A stretch of 64,000 bases of DNA from Pseudoruegeria aquimaris (GCF_900172235.1 NZ_FWFQ01000001.1:229887-293886); one strand, 5' to 3'. Shown: positions 16,398 to 27,256, numbered from the stretch's first letter. The notes: generated from the letters alone by a model not told the origin. Program-made: numbers and translations.

Positions 16398-17216
16398 ATG
16401 CGCCACACTCTTCCGCTCGCCCCCCAGTTCTACGTGACCGCGCCGCAGCCCTGCCCCTACCTCGACGGGCGGATGGAGCGGAAGCTGTTCACCGCGCTCC
16501 AGGGCGATACCGCCGAAACGCTCAACGACGCGCTATCCAAGCAGGGCTTCCGCCGCTCCCAGAACGTGCTCTACCGGCCTTCCTGCGCCGATTGCACCGC
16601 CTGCCTCTCTGCGCGCATCCGGGTGGCGGATTTCAAACCCTCGCGCAGCCAGCGCCGCTGCATGAAGCGCAACGCCGATCTGGTCCGCTCCGCCAATTCG
16701 CCCTGGGCCACCGAAGAGCAGTTCGCCCTCTTTCGCCGCTACCTCGACAGCCGCCACGCCGACGGCGGCATGGCGGACATGGACATCTTCGAGTTCGCCG
16801 CGATGATCGAGGAAACCCCGATCCGCTCCCGCGTGGTGGAATACCAGGACGCCGCCGGCACCTTGAAGGGCGTCTGCCTGACGGACGTGCTCGATGACGG
16901 GGTGTCGATGGTCTATTCCTTCTACGAGCCCGACGAGGCCTTCCGCAGCTTCGGCACCTACATCATCCTCGACCACGTGGAGATCGCCCGCGCCGCGGGT
17001 CTGCCCTACGTCTACCTCGGCTACTGGGTGCCCGGCAGCCAGAAGATGGGCTACAAGGCCGGCTTCGACGCGCTCGAGGTCTACCACGGCGGCGCCTGGC
17101 AGGATCTGGGCGATCCGGCCGACTACGAAGGCGAGACCCATCCGCTTTCGGTCGATCCCATCGCCGAACAGGTGGCGCGCATCTCCCTGCCCGACACCAT
17201 GCGCACGAAGGGCTGA
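16398..17216 (+). CDS. bpt: Aspartate/glutamate leucyltransferase (Bpt)
   Basis: A 272-residue protein of the ATE/Bpt family. Bpt transfers leucine from tRNA-Leu to N-terminal Asp or Glu of proteins, marking them for ClpS/ClpAP degradation (N-degron pathway). Family marks are the N-terminal [16 protein letters not shown], the cysteine pair in [34 protein letters not shown] and [18 protein letters not shown]. The ATG at 16398 is used because conserved sequence ([16 protein letters not shown]) begins there, although the frame opens 13 codons earlier. The VOC gene follows after 3 bases. Confidence 0.92.
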   Translation: MRHTLPLAPQFYVTAPQPCPYLDGRMERKLFTALQGDTAETLNDALSKQGFRRSQNVLYRPSCADCTACLSARIRVADFKPSRSQRRCMKRNADLVRSANSPWATEEQFALFRRYLDSRHADGGMADMDIFEFAAMIEETPIRSRVVEYQDAAGTLKGVCLTDVLDDGVSMVYSFYEPDEAFRSFGTYIILDHVEIARAAGLPYVYLGYWVPGSQKMGYKAGFDALEVYHGGAWQDLGDPADYEGETHPLSVDPIAEQVARISLPDTMRTKG

Positions 17217-17219
17217 GCC

Positions 17220-17609
17220 GTGCTGCGCAGGATCGGCGCGCTGGCGCTGGTGGTGCCCGACTACGATGCGGCCATCGCCTTCTACGTGGGCAAGCTCGGC
17301 TTCACCCTGCTGGCCGATGAAGACCAGGGCGGCGGCAGGCGCTGGGTTCTTGTCGCCCCGCCCGGCGGCGGCGAAACCGCGCTGCTGCTGGCCAGGGCCG
17401 AGGGGCCGGAGCAGACGGCCGCCGTCGGCAACCAGGCCGGCGGGCGGGTGTTCCTCTTCCTGCACAGCGATGATTTCGAAGCCGATCACGCCGCCATGCT
17501 CGCAGCCGGGGTGATCTTCGAGGAGGCCCCGCGCCACGAGCCCTACGGCACCGTCGCCGTCTGGCGCGATCCCTTCGGCAACCGCTGGGATCTGCTGCAA
17601 CCGGCCTGA
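17220..17609 (+). CDS. VOC-family (glyoxalase-like) protein
   Basis: A 129-residue vicinal-oxygen-chelate protein made of two beta-alpha-beta-beta-beta modules: LALVVPDYDAAIAFYVGKLGF at the start and VIFEEAPRHEPYGTVAVWRD, then PFGNRWDL, at the end. Such proteins bind a divalent metal and act as isomerases, dioxygenases or resistance proteins; substrate specificity cannot be read here. The GTG start is 3 bases after bpt, which indicates co-transcription. Confidence 0.85.
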   Translation: MLRRIGALALVVPDYDAAIAFYVGKLGFTLLADEDQGGGRRWVLVAPPGGGETALLLARAEGPEQTAAVGNQAGGRVFLFLHSDDFEADHAAMLAAGVIFEEAPRHEPYGTVAVWRDPFGNRWDLLQPA

Positions 17610-17710
17610 TCGGCCCGCGCTACGTCAGGTCACGCCCCGCCCCCTCTTGGCCCGCCGCCCGCCTGCGCGCATAGTCGCCCGCGAGAGCTTGATCCCAGAG
17701 GAGACCCGTC

Positions 17711-18892
17711 ATGGAACCCGTCGTCATCGTCAGCGCGGCCCGCACCGCCATCGGAAGCTTCGGAGGCTCGCTGAAATCGCTGAGCCCCACCGAGCTGGGT
17801 GCGACCACCGCGAAGGCCGCCATCGAGCGCGCCGGACTCACCGCCGACGCGGTGGAGCAATCCTTCTACGGCAACGTGATCCACACCGAAGCGCGCGACA
17901 TGTACATCTCGCGCACCGTGGCCATGGCCGCGGGCGTGCCCGAAAGCAGCCCGGCGCTCACCGTCAACCGGCTCTGCGGCTCGGGGCTTCAGGCCGTGGT
18001 GTCGGCCATCCAGGTGCTGATGCTGGGCGATGCGAAAATCGCACTGGCCGGCGGCACCGAGAGCATGAGCCGCGCGGGCTACCTGCTGCCGGCGGCGCGC
18101 TGGGGCCAGAAGATGGGCGATACAGGCGCGATCGACATGATGACGGCCGCGCTGCACGATCCCTTCGGCCACGGCCACATGGGCATCACCGCCGAGAACA
18201 TCTCGGAGCAATACGGCATCGACCGCGCCGCCCAGGACGCCTTCGCGCTGGAAAGCCACCGCCGCGCCGCCGCGGCGATCGAGGCGGGGCATTTCAAGGA
18301 GCAGATCGTGCCCGTCACGGTGACGGAGCGGCGCAAGGAAGTGGTGTTCGACACCGACGAGCACGTCCGCCCCAACGCCACCCTCGCCGACATGGAAAAG
18401 CTGCGCCCGGTGTTCAAGAAGGATGGCACCGTCACCGCCGGCAACGCCTCGGGCATCAACGACGGCGCCGCATCGCTGGTGCTGATGACCGAGAGCGAGG
18501 CCAAGGCCCGCGGCCTGGCGCCGCTGGCGCGGGTGGTCTCCTACGGCCATGCCGGCGTGGACCCGAAGATCATGGGCATGGGGCCGGTGCCGGCGATGGA
18601 AAACGCCATGAAGCGCGCCGGCATCACGGCCGATGATCTGGACGTGGTGGAAAGCAACGAAGCCTTCGCGGCGCAGGCCTGCGCGGTGAGCCAGCAGCTG
18701 GGGCTCGATCCGGCGAAGGTGAACCCCAACGGCGGGGCCGTGGCGCTTGGCCACCCGGTGGGCGCCTCCGGCGCGATCATCGCCACCAAGCTTCTCTATG
18801 AACTGAAACGCACCGGCGGGCGCTACGGCGCCGCCACCATGTGCATCGGCGGCGGGCAAGGCATCGCGCTGATCGTGGAGAACGCGGGCTGA
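17711..18892 (+). CDS. Acetyl-CoA C-acyltransferase (biosynthetic-type thiolase)
   Basis: A 393-residue thiolase. The nucleophile Cys89 is in TVNRLCGSGLQAV, the catalytic His is in GGAVALGHPVGASGA and the second Cys is in MCIGGGQG near residue 380. Thiolases of this length (PhaA/BktB/AtoB type) condense two acyl-CoA units or cleave 3-ketoacyl-CoA. The neighbours are not fatty-acid or PHB genes, so the pathway cannot be fixed; it could supply acetoacetyl-CoA for PHB or act in beta-oxidation. A GAGGAG ribosome-binding site precedes the ATG. A bidirectional terminator separates it from the TRAP genes. Confidence 0.92.
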   Translation: MEPVVIVSAARTAIGSFGGSLKSLSPTELGATTAKAAIERAGLTADAVEQSFYGNVIHTEARDMYISRTVAMAAGVPESSPALTVNRLCGSGLQAVVSAIQVLMLGDAKIALAGGTESMSRAGYLLPAARWGQKMGDTGAIDMMTAALHDPFGHGHMGITAENISEQYGIDRAAQDAFALESHRRAAAAIEAGHFKEQIVPVTVTERRKEVVFDTDEHVRPNATLADMEKLRPVFKKDGTVTAGNASGINDGAASLVLMTESEAKARGLAPLARVVSYGHAGVDPKIMGMGPVPAMENAMKRAGITADDLDVVESNEAFAAQACAVSQQLGLDPAKVNPNGGAVALGHPVGASGAIIATKLLYELKRTGGRYGAATMCIGGGQGIALIVENAG

Positions 18893-18901
18893 GAATTCTT
18901 C

Positions 18902-18923
18902 ACCTGCCACGCCAGTGGCAGGT
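18902..18923. terminator. Hairpin just after the thiolase gene
   Basis: ACCTGCCAC (18902-18910) is exactly complementary to GTGGCAGGT (18915-18923) around GCCA. It is 10 bases after the stop codon and has no T-run. Confidence 0.5.
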
Positions 18924-18976
18924 ACGCGCCCACCCGGGCGGACGCTCAGCGCTACAGAACAACAACGCACAAAAAA

Positions 18977-19006
18977 GAAACGCCCCGGATCCCTCCGGGG
19001 CGTTTC
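18977..19006. terminator. Bidirectional rho-independent terminator
   Basis: GAAACGCCCCGGA (18977-18989) is exactly complementary to TCCGGGGCGTTTC (18994-19006), a 13-bp stem with a TCCC loop, flanked by A6 on the left. It serves both the thiolase gene (plus) and the TRAP operon (minus). Confidence 0.9.
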
Positions 19007-19027
19007 TCATTTCCTTGATGGCCTGCC

Positions 19028-21382
19028 TCAGTGCCCGATCAGGTTGGGCAGGATCGTCACCACCGAGGGGAAGGCCCACAGCAGTGCCAGACCGGCCACC
19101 TGGATCAGCACGAAGGGGATCACGCCGCGGTAGATGTGGCCCGTCGTGACCTCCTTCGGTGCCACGCCCCTCAGGTAGAAGAGCGCGAAGCCGAAGGGTG
19201 GCGTCAGGAAGGAGGTCTGCAGGTTCACCGCGATCATGATCGTCACCCACTTCGGATCCATCGTGCCGCCGTAGATCACGGGGCCGACGATCGGGATGAC
19301 GATGTAGATGATCTCCAGGAAGTCCAGCACGAAGCCGAGCACGAAGAGCACCAGCATCACGATGAGGAAGACCTTCATCTCGCTGTCGAAGCTCTTCAGG
19401 AACTCCTGGATGTAGTGTTCGCCCCCGAAGGAGATCACCACGAGGTTCAGCAGCTGGCTGCCGATCAGGATGGTGAACACCATGCTCGTGACCTTCGCGG
19501 TTTCGCGCACCACCGGGCTGAGCACCCCGTTGCGGAACAGCACCCAGCAGGAGAAGAGGATGCCGAACATCGCGAAGAGGTAGGCACCCTGCGCCACGAA
19601 GAAGGCGGCCCAGTCCTCGAAGGGCACGTCGCCGCGGTTGACCCGCAGATCGAAGTTCACCCCCACGAGGATCATGATCACGATGGCAAAGGCGGCCTGG
19701 ATCACGATCTTGCCGGAGTTCCCTTCATCCTGAAGCTTGCGGTAGGCCGCCAGCATCAGCGCACCGCCGGCCCCCAGCGCGGCGGCCGGAGTCGGGTTGG
19801 TGATGCCGCCGAGGATGGAGCCCAGCACGGCCACGATCAGAACCAGCGGCGGGAAGACCACGCGCAGCAGATCGTTCTGCCCCAGCAGCCCCGCGGCGTA
19901 GCGGCAGGCCCAGAGGGCAACCGCAAGCGGGATCGCCAGCAGCACCAGCGTGGTGCCCGGGCTGGAGAGCGGACCGATGAAGAGCACGTCCACGGCGAGC
20001 GCGGCGGCCACGGCGCCGAGGCCGATCATCAGCGGCTTGCCGTCGGCGGAGGGCGCGATGCCGCGGGCGGTGGTCAGGATCAGCGCCAGCAGCAGGAAGC
20101 CCACGGCCACGCCGGTGCCGATCGGAGCGGCGGCGGCCACTTTCTCGGCGCGCAGCTGTTCGATCTCTTCCGGCGTCAGCGCACGGCTCTGCTGCACGCC
20201 GCCGGCCTCGTCGATCGCCTTCTGCTGCTCGACGGCCATGTCCCATTTCTCCTGACCGTGCAGTTCGATCATGGAGGCCTGGCATTGCTCGCTCACGTTG
20301 GTGCGCAGGATGGCGCCTTCGGTGGCATCCGAGAAGCTGTCCACGATCACCGTCTGGCTGCCCACGATGTTCACGTTCATCGCGAGGATCAGGCCACCGA
20401 TCAGGGCGACCGGCGCGGCGACGAACCAGGTCAGCGCGTCATTGCGGGTGATGATGTCGCCCGAACCGCCTTCCAGCTGCACCGGCGGCGCCTTGTGAGG
20501 CTTCACCAACGCATAGCCGAAGGCGTAGAGCCCGTAGAGGACGGCCAGCATCACGCCCGGCAGGATCGCGGCCTGGAAGAGCGTGCCCACCGACACCACG
20601 GCGGCTTCGCCGAGATAGGTGAGCGCGTCCGAACAGCCGGCCTCGGCGGCGCGCTGCTCCTGGGCGGCGGAGTAGAGATCCCCCGCAAGGGTGCCCAGAA
20701 GAACGATCACGATGGAGGGCGGAATGATCTGCCCCAGCGTGCCCGAAGCCGCGATCACGCCCGTGGCGAGCTCGGGGCTGTAGTTGTTGCGCAGCATGGT
20801 GGGCAGCGACAGCAGCCCCATCGTCACCACGGTGGCCCCGACGATGCCGGTGGAGGCGGCGAGGAAGGCGCCCACCACCACGACCGAAACGGCCAGGCCG
20901 CCCGGCAGCGGGCCGAAGACGCGCGCCATCGTGGTCAGCAGGTCGTTGGCGATCTTGGAGCGCTCCAGCGTGATCCCCATCAGCACGAACATCAGCACGG
21001 CCAGCAGGGTTTCGATGGATTGCCCGGCCAGAACGCGCTCGTTCATCCGGTTCACGATGAAGGAGATGTTGCGGTCCACGGCCGTTTCCCAGCCCTGCGG
21101 GAACACGGGCTCCGCCGCTCTGGGCAGATCCGGATACCGGAAGATCGATATCTTGTCTGGGTGGATGCCCGTTCCGACGAGCGAGCGGTAGGCGTCCGAC
21201 CCTGTGTCGATCGCCTGGTGGATGAGAAGGCCCGCTGAATCCAGCGCGGCAATGATCGTGAAGGAGATCACCGCGGCCCCACCGATGGCAAACGCCACCG
21301 GGAAGCCCGATAGGATCCCGCCGAAGAGGCAGAGGAACACGATGATCAGGCCGATCTCGACGCCATCAAGTCCAAAAAGCAT
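19028..21382 (-). CDS. TRAP transporter large permease (DctM), long variant
   Basis: A 784-residue integral membrane protein, far longer than an ordinary DctM (about 430). The conserved core is visible: GFPVAFAIGGAAV, MFVLMGITLERS, VVGAFLAASTGIVGATVV, GTLGQIIPPSIVIVLLG and, in the second half, FVLGFVLDFLEIIYIVIPIVGPVI. The extra length comes from a soluble loop (about residues 60-115) and a large middle insert (about 330-540) with a charged stretch (EEIEQLRAEKV) and additional membrane helices. DctM carries out sodium-coupled uptake together with DctQ and DctP, both encoded upstream. It ends just before the bidirectional terminator. Confidence 0.92.
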   Translation of the reverse strand: MLFGLDGVEIGLIIVFLCLFGGILSGFPVAFAIGGAAVISFTIIAALDSAGLLIHQAIDTGSDAYRSLVGTGIHPDKISIFRYPDLPRAAEPVFPQGWETAVDRNISFIVNRMNERVLAGQSIETLLAVLMFVLMGITLERSKIANDLLTTMARVFGPLPGGLAVSVVVVGAFLAASTGIVGATVVTMGLLSLPTMLRNNYSPELATGVIAASGTLGQIIPPSIVIVLLGTLAGDLYSAAQEQRAAEAGCSDALTYLGEAAVVSVGTLFQAAILPGVMLAVLYGLYAFGYALVKPHKAPPVQLEGGSGDIITRNDALTWFVAAPVALIGGLILAMNVNIVGSQTVIVDSFSDATEGAILRTNVSEQCQASMIELHGQEKWDMAVEQQKAIDEAGGVQQSRALTPEEIEQLRAEKVAAAAPIGTGVAVGFLLLALILTTARGIAPSADGKPLMIGLGAVAAALAVDVLFIGPLSSPGTTLVLLAIPLAVALWACRYAAGLLGQNDLLRVVFPPLVLIVAVLGSILGGITNPTPAAALGAGGALMLAAYRKLQDEGNSGKIVIQAAFAIVIMILVGVNFDLRVNRGDVPFEDWAAFFVAQGAYLFAMFGILFSCWVLFRNGVLSPVVRETAKVTSMVFTILIGSQLLNLVVISFGGEHYIQEFLKSFDSEMKVFLIVMLVLFVLGFVLDFLEIIYIVIPIVGPVIYGGTMDPKWVTIMIAVNLQTSFLTPPFGFALFYLRGVAPKEVTTGHIYRGVIPFVLIQVAGLALLWAFPSVVTILPNLIGH

Positions 21383-21400
21383 CAGATACAGTCCCTTGGG

Positions 21401-22294
21401 TTAGTGGATTTCGGCGACAAGCTCGGCGTCGGGATCGCCGAGGTCGTCCTTGTCGAGATACTTGCCCTCGCTCTCCGGCCCTTCCTTCCATTCGAGGTAG
21501 GAGCGGTAGAAGAAGGCGATGGCTTGCAGGAAGACCATGCCGGCGAAGATCACCAGCAGAACCTTGAAGATGAAATAGGCGTTGAAGCCGTTGGGCGAGA
21601 AGCCGATGGTCTCCACGTTCCACTTCACGATGCGGGCCTTCTTCTCGAGCAGGTCGAGCTTGTCGGAGGCCGAGACCTTCGGCGTAATCAGGTGGCGCCA
21701 CATGAAGAACCAGCCGTACATCCAGGTCAGCACCGCGAAGGGCATCATGAACAGCAGGGAGCCGATCATGTCGATCACGCGCTTGGTGCGGTATTTCACC
21801 GCCGAGTAGACGAGGTCCACGCGCACGTGGCCGCCCTGCACGAAGGTGTAGGTGCAGCACAGGCAGACGATCATGGCGTTGTAGAGCTTCAGCTCCTCCG
21901 CCCACCAGCTCACGTCGTAGGTGAGCGGCGCGCCGAAGCCGAAGGAGATGTCGGCGCGGGTGAAGATCCGCTGCATGAAGACGATGACGATCTGTTGCAG
22001 AACCATCAGCAGGCCCGCCCAGGCGAAGAACCGGCCGACGGTGTTGGCGAAGCCCTCGAGCACCCGCACGCAGCCCCACATGAAGCTGTTGCGCCACAGG
22101 CCGATCGCGGTGATCACGAGGAAGGTCGTGAACACGACGAAGAAGAACTCGGTCGAGCCGCCGTAATAGATGAACCGCACCATGGAAGTCTTGTCGGACC
22201 AATCCAGCCACAGCTGCGGATGCGTGATGGCGTAGCCTAGGTTGTAGAAAGCCATCAAGATGTTCTGAAAGAACCAGAGTATGCCGTCCAGCAT
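21401..22294 (-). CDS. TRAP transporter small permease (DctQ)
   Basis: A 297-residue membrane protein with about five hydrophobic segments. Features such as FVQGGHVRVDLVYS and MIGSLLFMMPFAVLTWMYGWFFM match DctQ, which binds DctM and helps dock the substrate-binding protein. It is longer than typical DctQ (160-200), as found in the subfamily with long DctM partners. A GTG one codon upstream is an alternative start; the ATG at 22294 is chosen, with GGGGGAT upstream. It precedes dctM by 18 bases and follows the hairpin after dctP. Confidence 0.88.
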   Translation of the reverse strand: MLDGILWFFQNILMAFYNLGYAITHPQLWLDWSDKTSMVRFIYYGGSTEFFFVVFTTFLVITAIGLWRNSFMWGCVRVLEGFANTVGRFFAWAGLLMVLQQIVIVFMQRIFTRADISFGFGAPLTYDVSWWAEELKLYNAMIVCLCCTYTFVQGGHVRVDLVYSAVKYRTKRVIDMIGSLLFMMPFAVLTWMYGWFFMWRHLITPKVSASDKLDLLEKKARIVKWNVETIGFSPNGFNAYFIFKVLLVIFAGMVFLQAIAFFYRSYLEWKEGPESEGKYLDKDDLGDPDAELVAEIH

Positions 22295-22350
22295 CACTCT
22301 ATCCCCCTTGTCCCGAAGAAAGGCGCGCCCTGCCCTTGGCGCGCGGAGCG

Positions 22351-22384
22351 CCCCGGCCCGCGCGCGCTTGGCGTCGGGCCGGGG
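22351..22384 (-). promoter_or_regulatory. Intercistronic hairpin between dctP and dctQ
   Basis: CCCCGGCCCG (22351-22360) pairs perfectly with CGGGCCGGGG (22375-22384). It lies in the 113-base gap after dctP. Hairpins here in transporter operons protect the mRNA of the binding protein or partly terminate transcription, giving more binding protein than permease. Confidence 0.6.
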
Positions 22385-22407
22385 CTGGCGTTGCGCGTCA
22401 GACGGGC

Positions 22408-23490
<1,083 letters not shown>

Positions 23491-23576
23491 ATGTAACCTC
23501 CCAAAGATAGACTGCCCCGGCTGTTCAGGCCCGGGCGGATCGTTTCCAGTGTGGCGCAGACTAGCGCCGCTCTTTC

Positions 23577-23600
23577 CCTACGGAAATACCCACTCCTACG
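23577..23600. promoter_or_regulatory. Direct repeat CCTACG in the TRAP / two-component divergent region
   Basis: CCTACG occurs at 23577-23582 and again at 23595-23600, 18 bases start to start, about 90-110 bases upstream of dctP. Position and spacing suit binding by the LuxR-type response regulator encoded nearby, but this is not demonstrated. Confidence 0.35.
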
Positions 23601-23754
23601 CAGAGAGCCGGATTTTTCGGCAGTCACGCGCCCGGAAGCGCCCGAAAATCCGGCGAAACCTCCGAGAATTGACGCCGAAGCCGCGAGCGCCCATGCTCTG
23701 CGGGCACCGGGGAGGATGGGGAAGAATCAGGTTTTGGCACCGCCGGGCACAACC

Positions 23755-25164
23755 ATGCGTGAGCGCTTTAAACTCAGTTACGGGCAGAAGCTCTTCCTTC
23801 TGGCCACCCTGCCGCTCATCGTGGCGGCGGCGGCCATCGCCGTGCTGGTGGCGAACCAGTCGCGCGAACTGGCCGACCGCGAGATCGCCGCGCTGGAACA
23901 GCAGATGATCGCCGCCAAGGAAGCCGAGCTGGAAAACTACATGTCCATCGCGCGCACCGCGATCGTCAACATCTACGGCCGCGCCCTGCCCGACGACGAG
24001 GCCGCGAAGCTGGAGGTGACGCAGATCCTGTCCTCCCTCGTCTACGGCCAGGACGGCTATTTCTTCGTCTTCGACTACGACGGCAACAACCTCGTCTCGC
24101 CGCGCCAGACCTACCTGATCGGCAAGAACTGGTCGGGGCTGGAGGATCTGAACGGGGTGCCGATCACCGACGAGCTGATCCGCATCGCGCGCACCGGGGC
24201 CGGCTACCACAGCTTCGACTGGCCCAAGCCTTCGACCCGCGAAACCGCGCGCATGGTGGCCTACGTGGTGGGGTTGCAGGATTGGAAATGGGCCGTGGGC
24301 ACGGGCATCTTCATCGACGACGTGCTCGAAACCGTCGCGGCCGCGCGCGCCGACGTGGAAGCCCGCATCCAGCGCACCTTCGTCTACATCATCGCGATCA
24401 CGCTCTCGGCCCTGCTCGTGGTGTTTTTCTCTGGCCTTTTCATCAACATACGCGAACGCCGCCTGGCCGACGCAAAGCTCAAGGAGCTTACCCAGCGCAT
24501 CTTCGACACCCAGGAGGAGGAGCGCGGCCGCGTGGCCCGCGAACTGCATGATTCCATCAGCCAGATCCTCGTCGGGGTGCGCTATGCGCTGGAGCTGACG
24601 CGCCGCCGGCTCGCCAGCGGCGACGACCGCGCGGCGGAGAACCTCGACAAGGGCATCGACCACCTCAACGGCGCCATCCAGGAGGTCCGTCGCATCAGCC
24701 GCGACCTGCGCCCCGGCGTGCTGGACGATCTCGGCCTCGGCCCGGCGCTGCAGTCGCTGACCGAGGAATTCAGCAAGCGCACCGGCATCCAGACGGAGCT
24801 TGAGACCGTGGTGTTCCGCAACCGGCTGGACCAGGAGGCCAAGATCGCGCTCTACCGCATCGCCCAGGAGGCGCTGACCAACATCGAGCGCCACGCCGAG
24901 GCCACGCAGGTCTCCATCAAGCTGGCCGGCCATACCCGCGGCGCCACCATGCGCATCCAGGACAACGGCCGCGGCATCCCCCAGACCCGCGGCCGCGGCC
25001 AGCCGGTGGAAGGGCTCGGCCTGCGCAACATGATGGAACGCATCGAACAGCTCGACGGCACCCTGCGCGTGCTCTCCTCGCGCTCCGGCACCGTCATCGA
25101 AGCACAGGTGCCGCTCAGCCACCTGCTGCCCCCCGAAGGCAAGACCAGGAAAGAAACCGCATGA
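23755..25164 (+). CDS. Cache-domain sensor histidine kinase (NarL-type system)
   Basis: A 469-residue membrane sensor: TM1 at about residues 12-34; a periplasmic single Cache domain (about 35-205, with GQDGYFFVFDYDGNNLV and DWKWAVGTGIFIDD); TM2 at about 209-231; then a HisKA_3 dimerisation domain with phospho-acceptor His265 in ARELHDSISQ and a HATPase domain (DNGRGIP, GLGLRNMMERI). Cache domains bind small carboxylates directly, so it probably senses the TRAP substrate. The ATG at 23755 is chosen because TM1 follows at once; upstream in-frame codons look non-coding. It overlaps the regulator gene by 4 bases. Confidence 0.9.
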   Translation: MRERFKLSYGQKLFLLATLPLIVAAAAIAVLVANQSRELADREIAALEQQMIAAKEAELENYMSIARTAIVNIYGRALPDDEAAKLEVTQILSSLVYGQDGYFFVFDYDGNNLVSPRQTYLIGKNWSGLEDLNGVPITDELIRIARTGAGYHSFDWPKPSTRETARMVAYVVGLQDWKWAVGTGIFIDDVLETVAAARADVEARIQRTFVYIIAITLSALLVVFFSGLFINIRERRLADAKLKELTQRIFDTQEEERGRVARELHDSISQILVGVRYALELTRRRLASGDDRAAENLDKGIDHLNGAIQEVRRISRDLRPGVLDDLGLGPALQSLTEEFSKRTGIQTELETVVFRNRLDQEAKIALYRIAQEALTNIERHAEATQVSIKLAGHTRGATMRIQDNGRGIPQTRGRGQPVEGLGLRNMMERIEQLDGTLRVLSSRSGTVIEAQVPLSHLLPPEGKTRKETA

Positions 25165-25802
25165 CGAAAACCCGTGTCGTGATCGTGGACGATCACCCGA
25201 TGGTCACCGAAGGCATCCAGGCCATTCTCGAAACCTACGACGACATCGAGATCGTTGGCACGCTCACCAATGGCCAGGAGGCGATCGACAGCGTGCTCAA
25301 GCTCGCGCCCGACGTGATGCTGCTGGATCTGAACATGCCGCAGGTCAACGGGCTCTCCGCCACCGAGATCATCCTCGAAAAGCGCCCCGAGACACGCATC
25401 CTGATCCTGTCGATGCATGACAGCGCCGAGTATATCTCCACCGCGCTCTCCCACGGCGCGCTCGGCTACGTGCTGAAGGACGTGCCCACCGAGGAGATCA
25501 AGACGGCCATAGACACGGTGATGGCCGGCCAGCAGTATCTCTGCACCGGGGCCAACGCCGCCCTCACCCCGAAAATCGCCGACGGGCGCGAGCCGCTCAC
25601 CAGCCGGGAGCAGACGATCCTGCTGCAGCTGGCGCAGGGCAAATCCAACAAGGAAGTCGCCCTCGCGCTCGACATCTCGGTGCGCACGGTGGAAACCCAC
25701 CGAAAGAACATCAAGCGCAAGCTGAGGATCAGCTCCACCGCCGGGCTCACTCGCTACGCGCTGGAGCACGGGATGCTTCAGGGCACGGGCGTGAGCCTCT
25801 AA
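25161..25802 (+). CDS. LuxR/NarL-family response regulator
   Basis: A 213-residue regulator with a receiver domain (D10, D11, phospho-acceptor D56 in MLLDLNMP, Lys in YVLKDVP) and a LuxR-type helix-turn-helix (about 145-205: LTSREQTILLQLAQGKSNKE, then RTVETHRKNIKRKL). The ATGA overlap with the kinase gene shows a cognate pair. It probably activates the divergent TRAP operon; the CCTACG repeats in between are candidate targets. Confidence 0.92.
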   Translation: MTKTRVVIVDDHPMVTEGIQAILETYDDIEIVGTLTNGQEAIDSVLKLAPDVMLLDLNMPQVNGLSATEIILEKRPETRILILSMHDSAEYISTALSHGALGYVLKDVPTEEIKTAIDTVMAGQQYLCTGANAALTPKIADGREPLTSREQTILLQLAQGKSNKEVALALDISVRTVETHRKNIKRKLRISSTAGLTRYALEHGMLQGTGVSL

Positions 25803-25816
25803 GGCCCCCCGCGCCT

Positions 25817-27022
25817 TTAGCGCGTGGCGTGGCCCCGCAGCCGCAGCACCAGCGGCATCATCAGCACCACCAGCACCGCCGAAAAGAGAAAGGGCGCGCC
25901 GGGCAGATACACCCCTTCGGCGTCCACGGCGCCCTGAAACAGCCCCGTCATGACCAGCGGCGAAAGAACCGCCGCCACGCTCGACAGCGAGGCGATCACC
26001 CCCTGCACCACGCCCTGCCTGTCCTCCTCCACCTGGTTCGAGGCCATGGCCGTCATCAGCGCGGGCACCAGGTCGGAGAGCGCGGCCAGCAGCAGGAACA
26101 GGATGAGCGGCGCCAGCGCGGCGGTGAAGCCGAAGCCCACCATGCCGATCAGCGCCGAGGCCATCCCCAGCATCAGCGTGCGGAAATCCCCGAACCAGCG
26201 GATGAACAGCGGCAGCAGCCCGCCCTGAACCAGCGCCAGCAGCACGCCGTAGGCCGCCAGCGACAGGCCGATGTATAGCGTCGGCCAGTCGAACACCTCC
26301 CGCGTCCAGAAGGCCCAGAGCGTCGGGTAGACCATGTTGGCGAACTCGAAGATGAAGATGCACAGAAGCGGCACCGCGAGCCCCGGCAGGCGGAAGGCGT
26401 CGAGGATGGATCTGAACGGGTTCAGATCGCGCCGTCCGAAGGGGCGGCGCTTCTGCGCGGGCAGGCTTTCGGGCAGCACGAAGAGGCCGAAGAGCGCATT
26501 GCCCGCCGAAAGCGCGGCGGCGATCCAGAAGGGCGCGCTCACGCTGATCCCCGCGGCGAGGCCGCCGAGCGCCGGCCCCAGCACGAAGCCGATGCCGAAG
26601 GCCGCCCCGATCAGCCCGAAGTTCGCCGCCTTCTCCTGCGGCGAGGAGATGTCGGCGATGTAGGCGGTGGCGGTGATGTAGGTGGCCCCGGCAAGCCCGG
26701 CGAGCGTGCGCCCCAGCAGCAGCAGCCAGAAGCTCTCGGCCAGCGCCATGATCGCGTAGTCCAGCGCCAGCATGGCCAGCGCGGCGATCAGGATCGGCCG
26801 GCGGCCGACGGCATCCGACAGGCTGCCCACGACGGGGCCGCAGAGAAACAGCGCACCCGCGTAGGCCGTCATCAGCAGCCCGCCGAGAAAGGCGCCCTGC
26901 CCCGTGCTCTCCGCCCCCACGCGCGCCATGAGATCGGGCATGATCGGAAAGACGATGCCGATGCCGATGGCGTCGATCATCAGGGTGACGAGGATGAACA
27001 GGATGGCGCGGTTCTTGAACAT
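25817..27022 (-). CDS. MFS exporter, TetA-like
   Basis: A 401-residue major facilitator with twelve predicted membrane segments. The motif-A loop GSLSDAVGRRPIL (about residue 67) and motif-C-like GIGFVLGPALGGLA (about 144) are typical of the drug-proton antiporter DHA1 group; the N-terminus ILVTLMIDAIGIGIVFPIMPDL is characteristic of TetA/TCR-like members. It probably exports a small toxic compound, but the substrate is unknown. No TetR-type regulator adjoins it, so a resistance role is uncertain. It converges on the response-regulator gene with only 14 bases between the stops. Confidence 0.88.
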   Translation of the reverse strand: MFKNRAILFILVTLMIDAIGIGIVFPIMPDLMARVGAESTGQGAFLGGLLMTAYAGALFLCGPVVGSLSDAVGRRPILIAALAMLALDYAIMALAESFWLLLLGRTLAGLAGATYITATAYIADISSPQEKAANFGLIGAAFGIGFVLGPALGGLAAGISVSAPFWIAAALSAGNALFGLFVLPESLPAQKRRPFGRRDLNPFRSILDAFRLPGLAVPLLCIFIFEFANMVYPTLWAFWTREVFDWPTLYIGLSLAAYGVLLALVQGGLLPLFIRWFGDFRTLMLGMASALIGMVGFGFTAALAPLILFLLLAALSDLVPALMTAMASNQVEEDRQGVVQGVIASLSSVAAVLSPLVMTGLFQGAVDAEGVYLPGAPFLFSAVLVVLMMPLVLRLRGHATR

Positions 27023-27256
27023 TCCGCCCTATCCGACGTGGCGCGCCGGAACGCAAACGAAATCGCGCGGGCGGGAATCGGCCTCGCCCGGCCCCATCCT
27101 CGCCTTATTGTTATGCAAAACGTCCCTCTCGAGTGATAAAGGTTGTATCGGCTAGCCTTGTTTCATTTCAGGCCCGTGGTGCCCCGTGCCCGTGCCTCAA
27201 GTTCATTGTGTGATCGCCGACAGTAGTGTGTACCGCCCCGCGGTTGGAGGCAAAAA

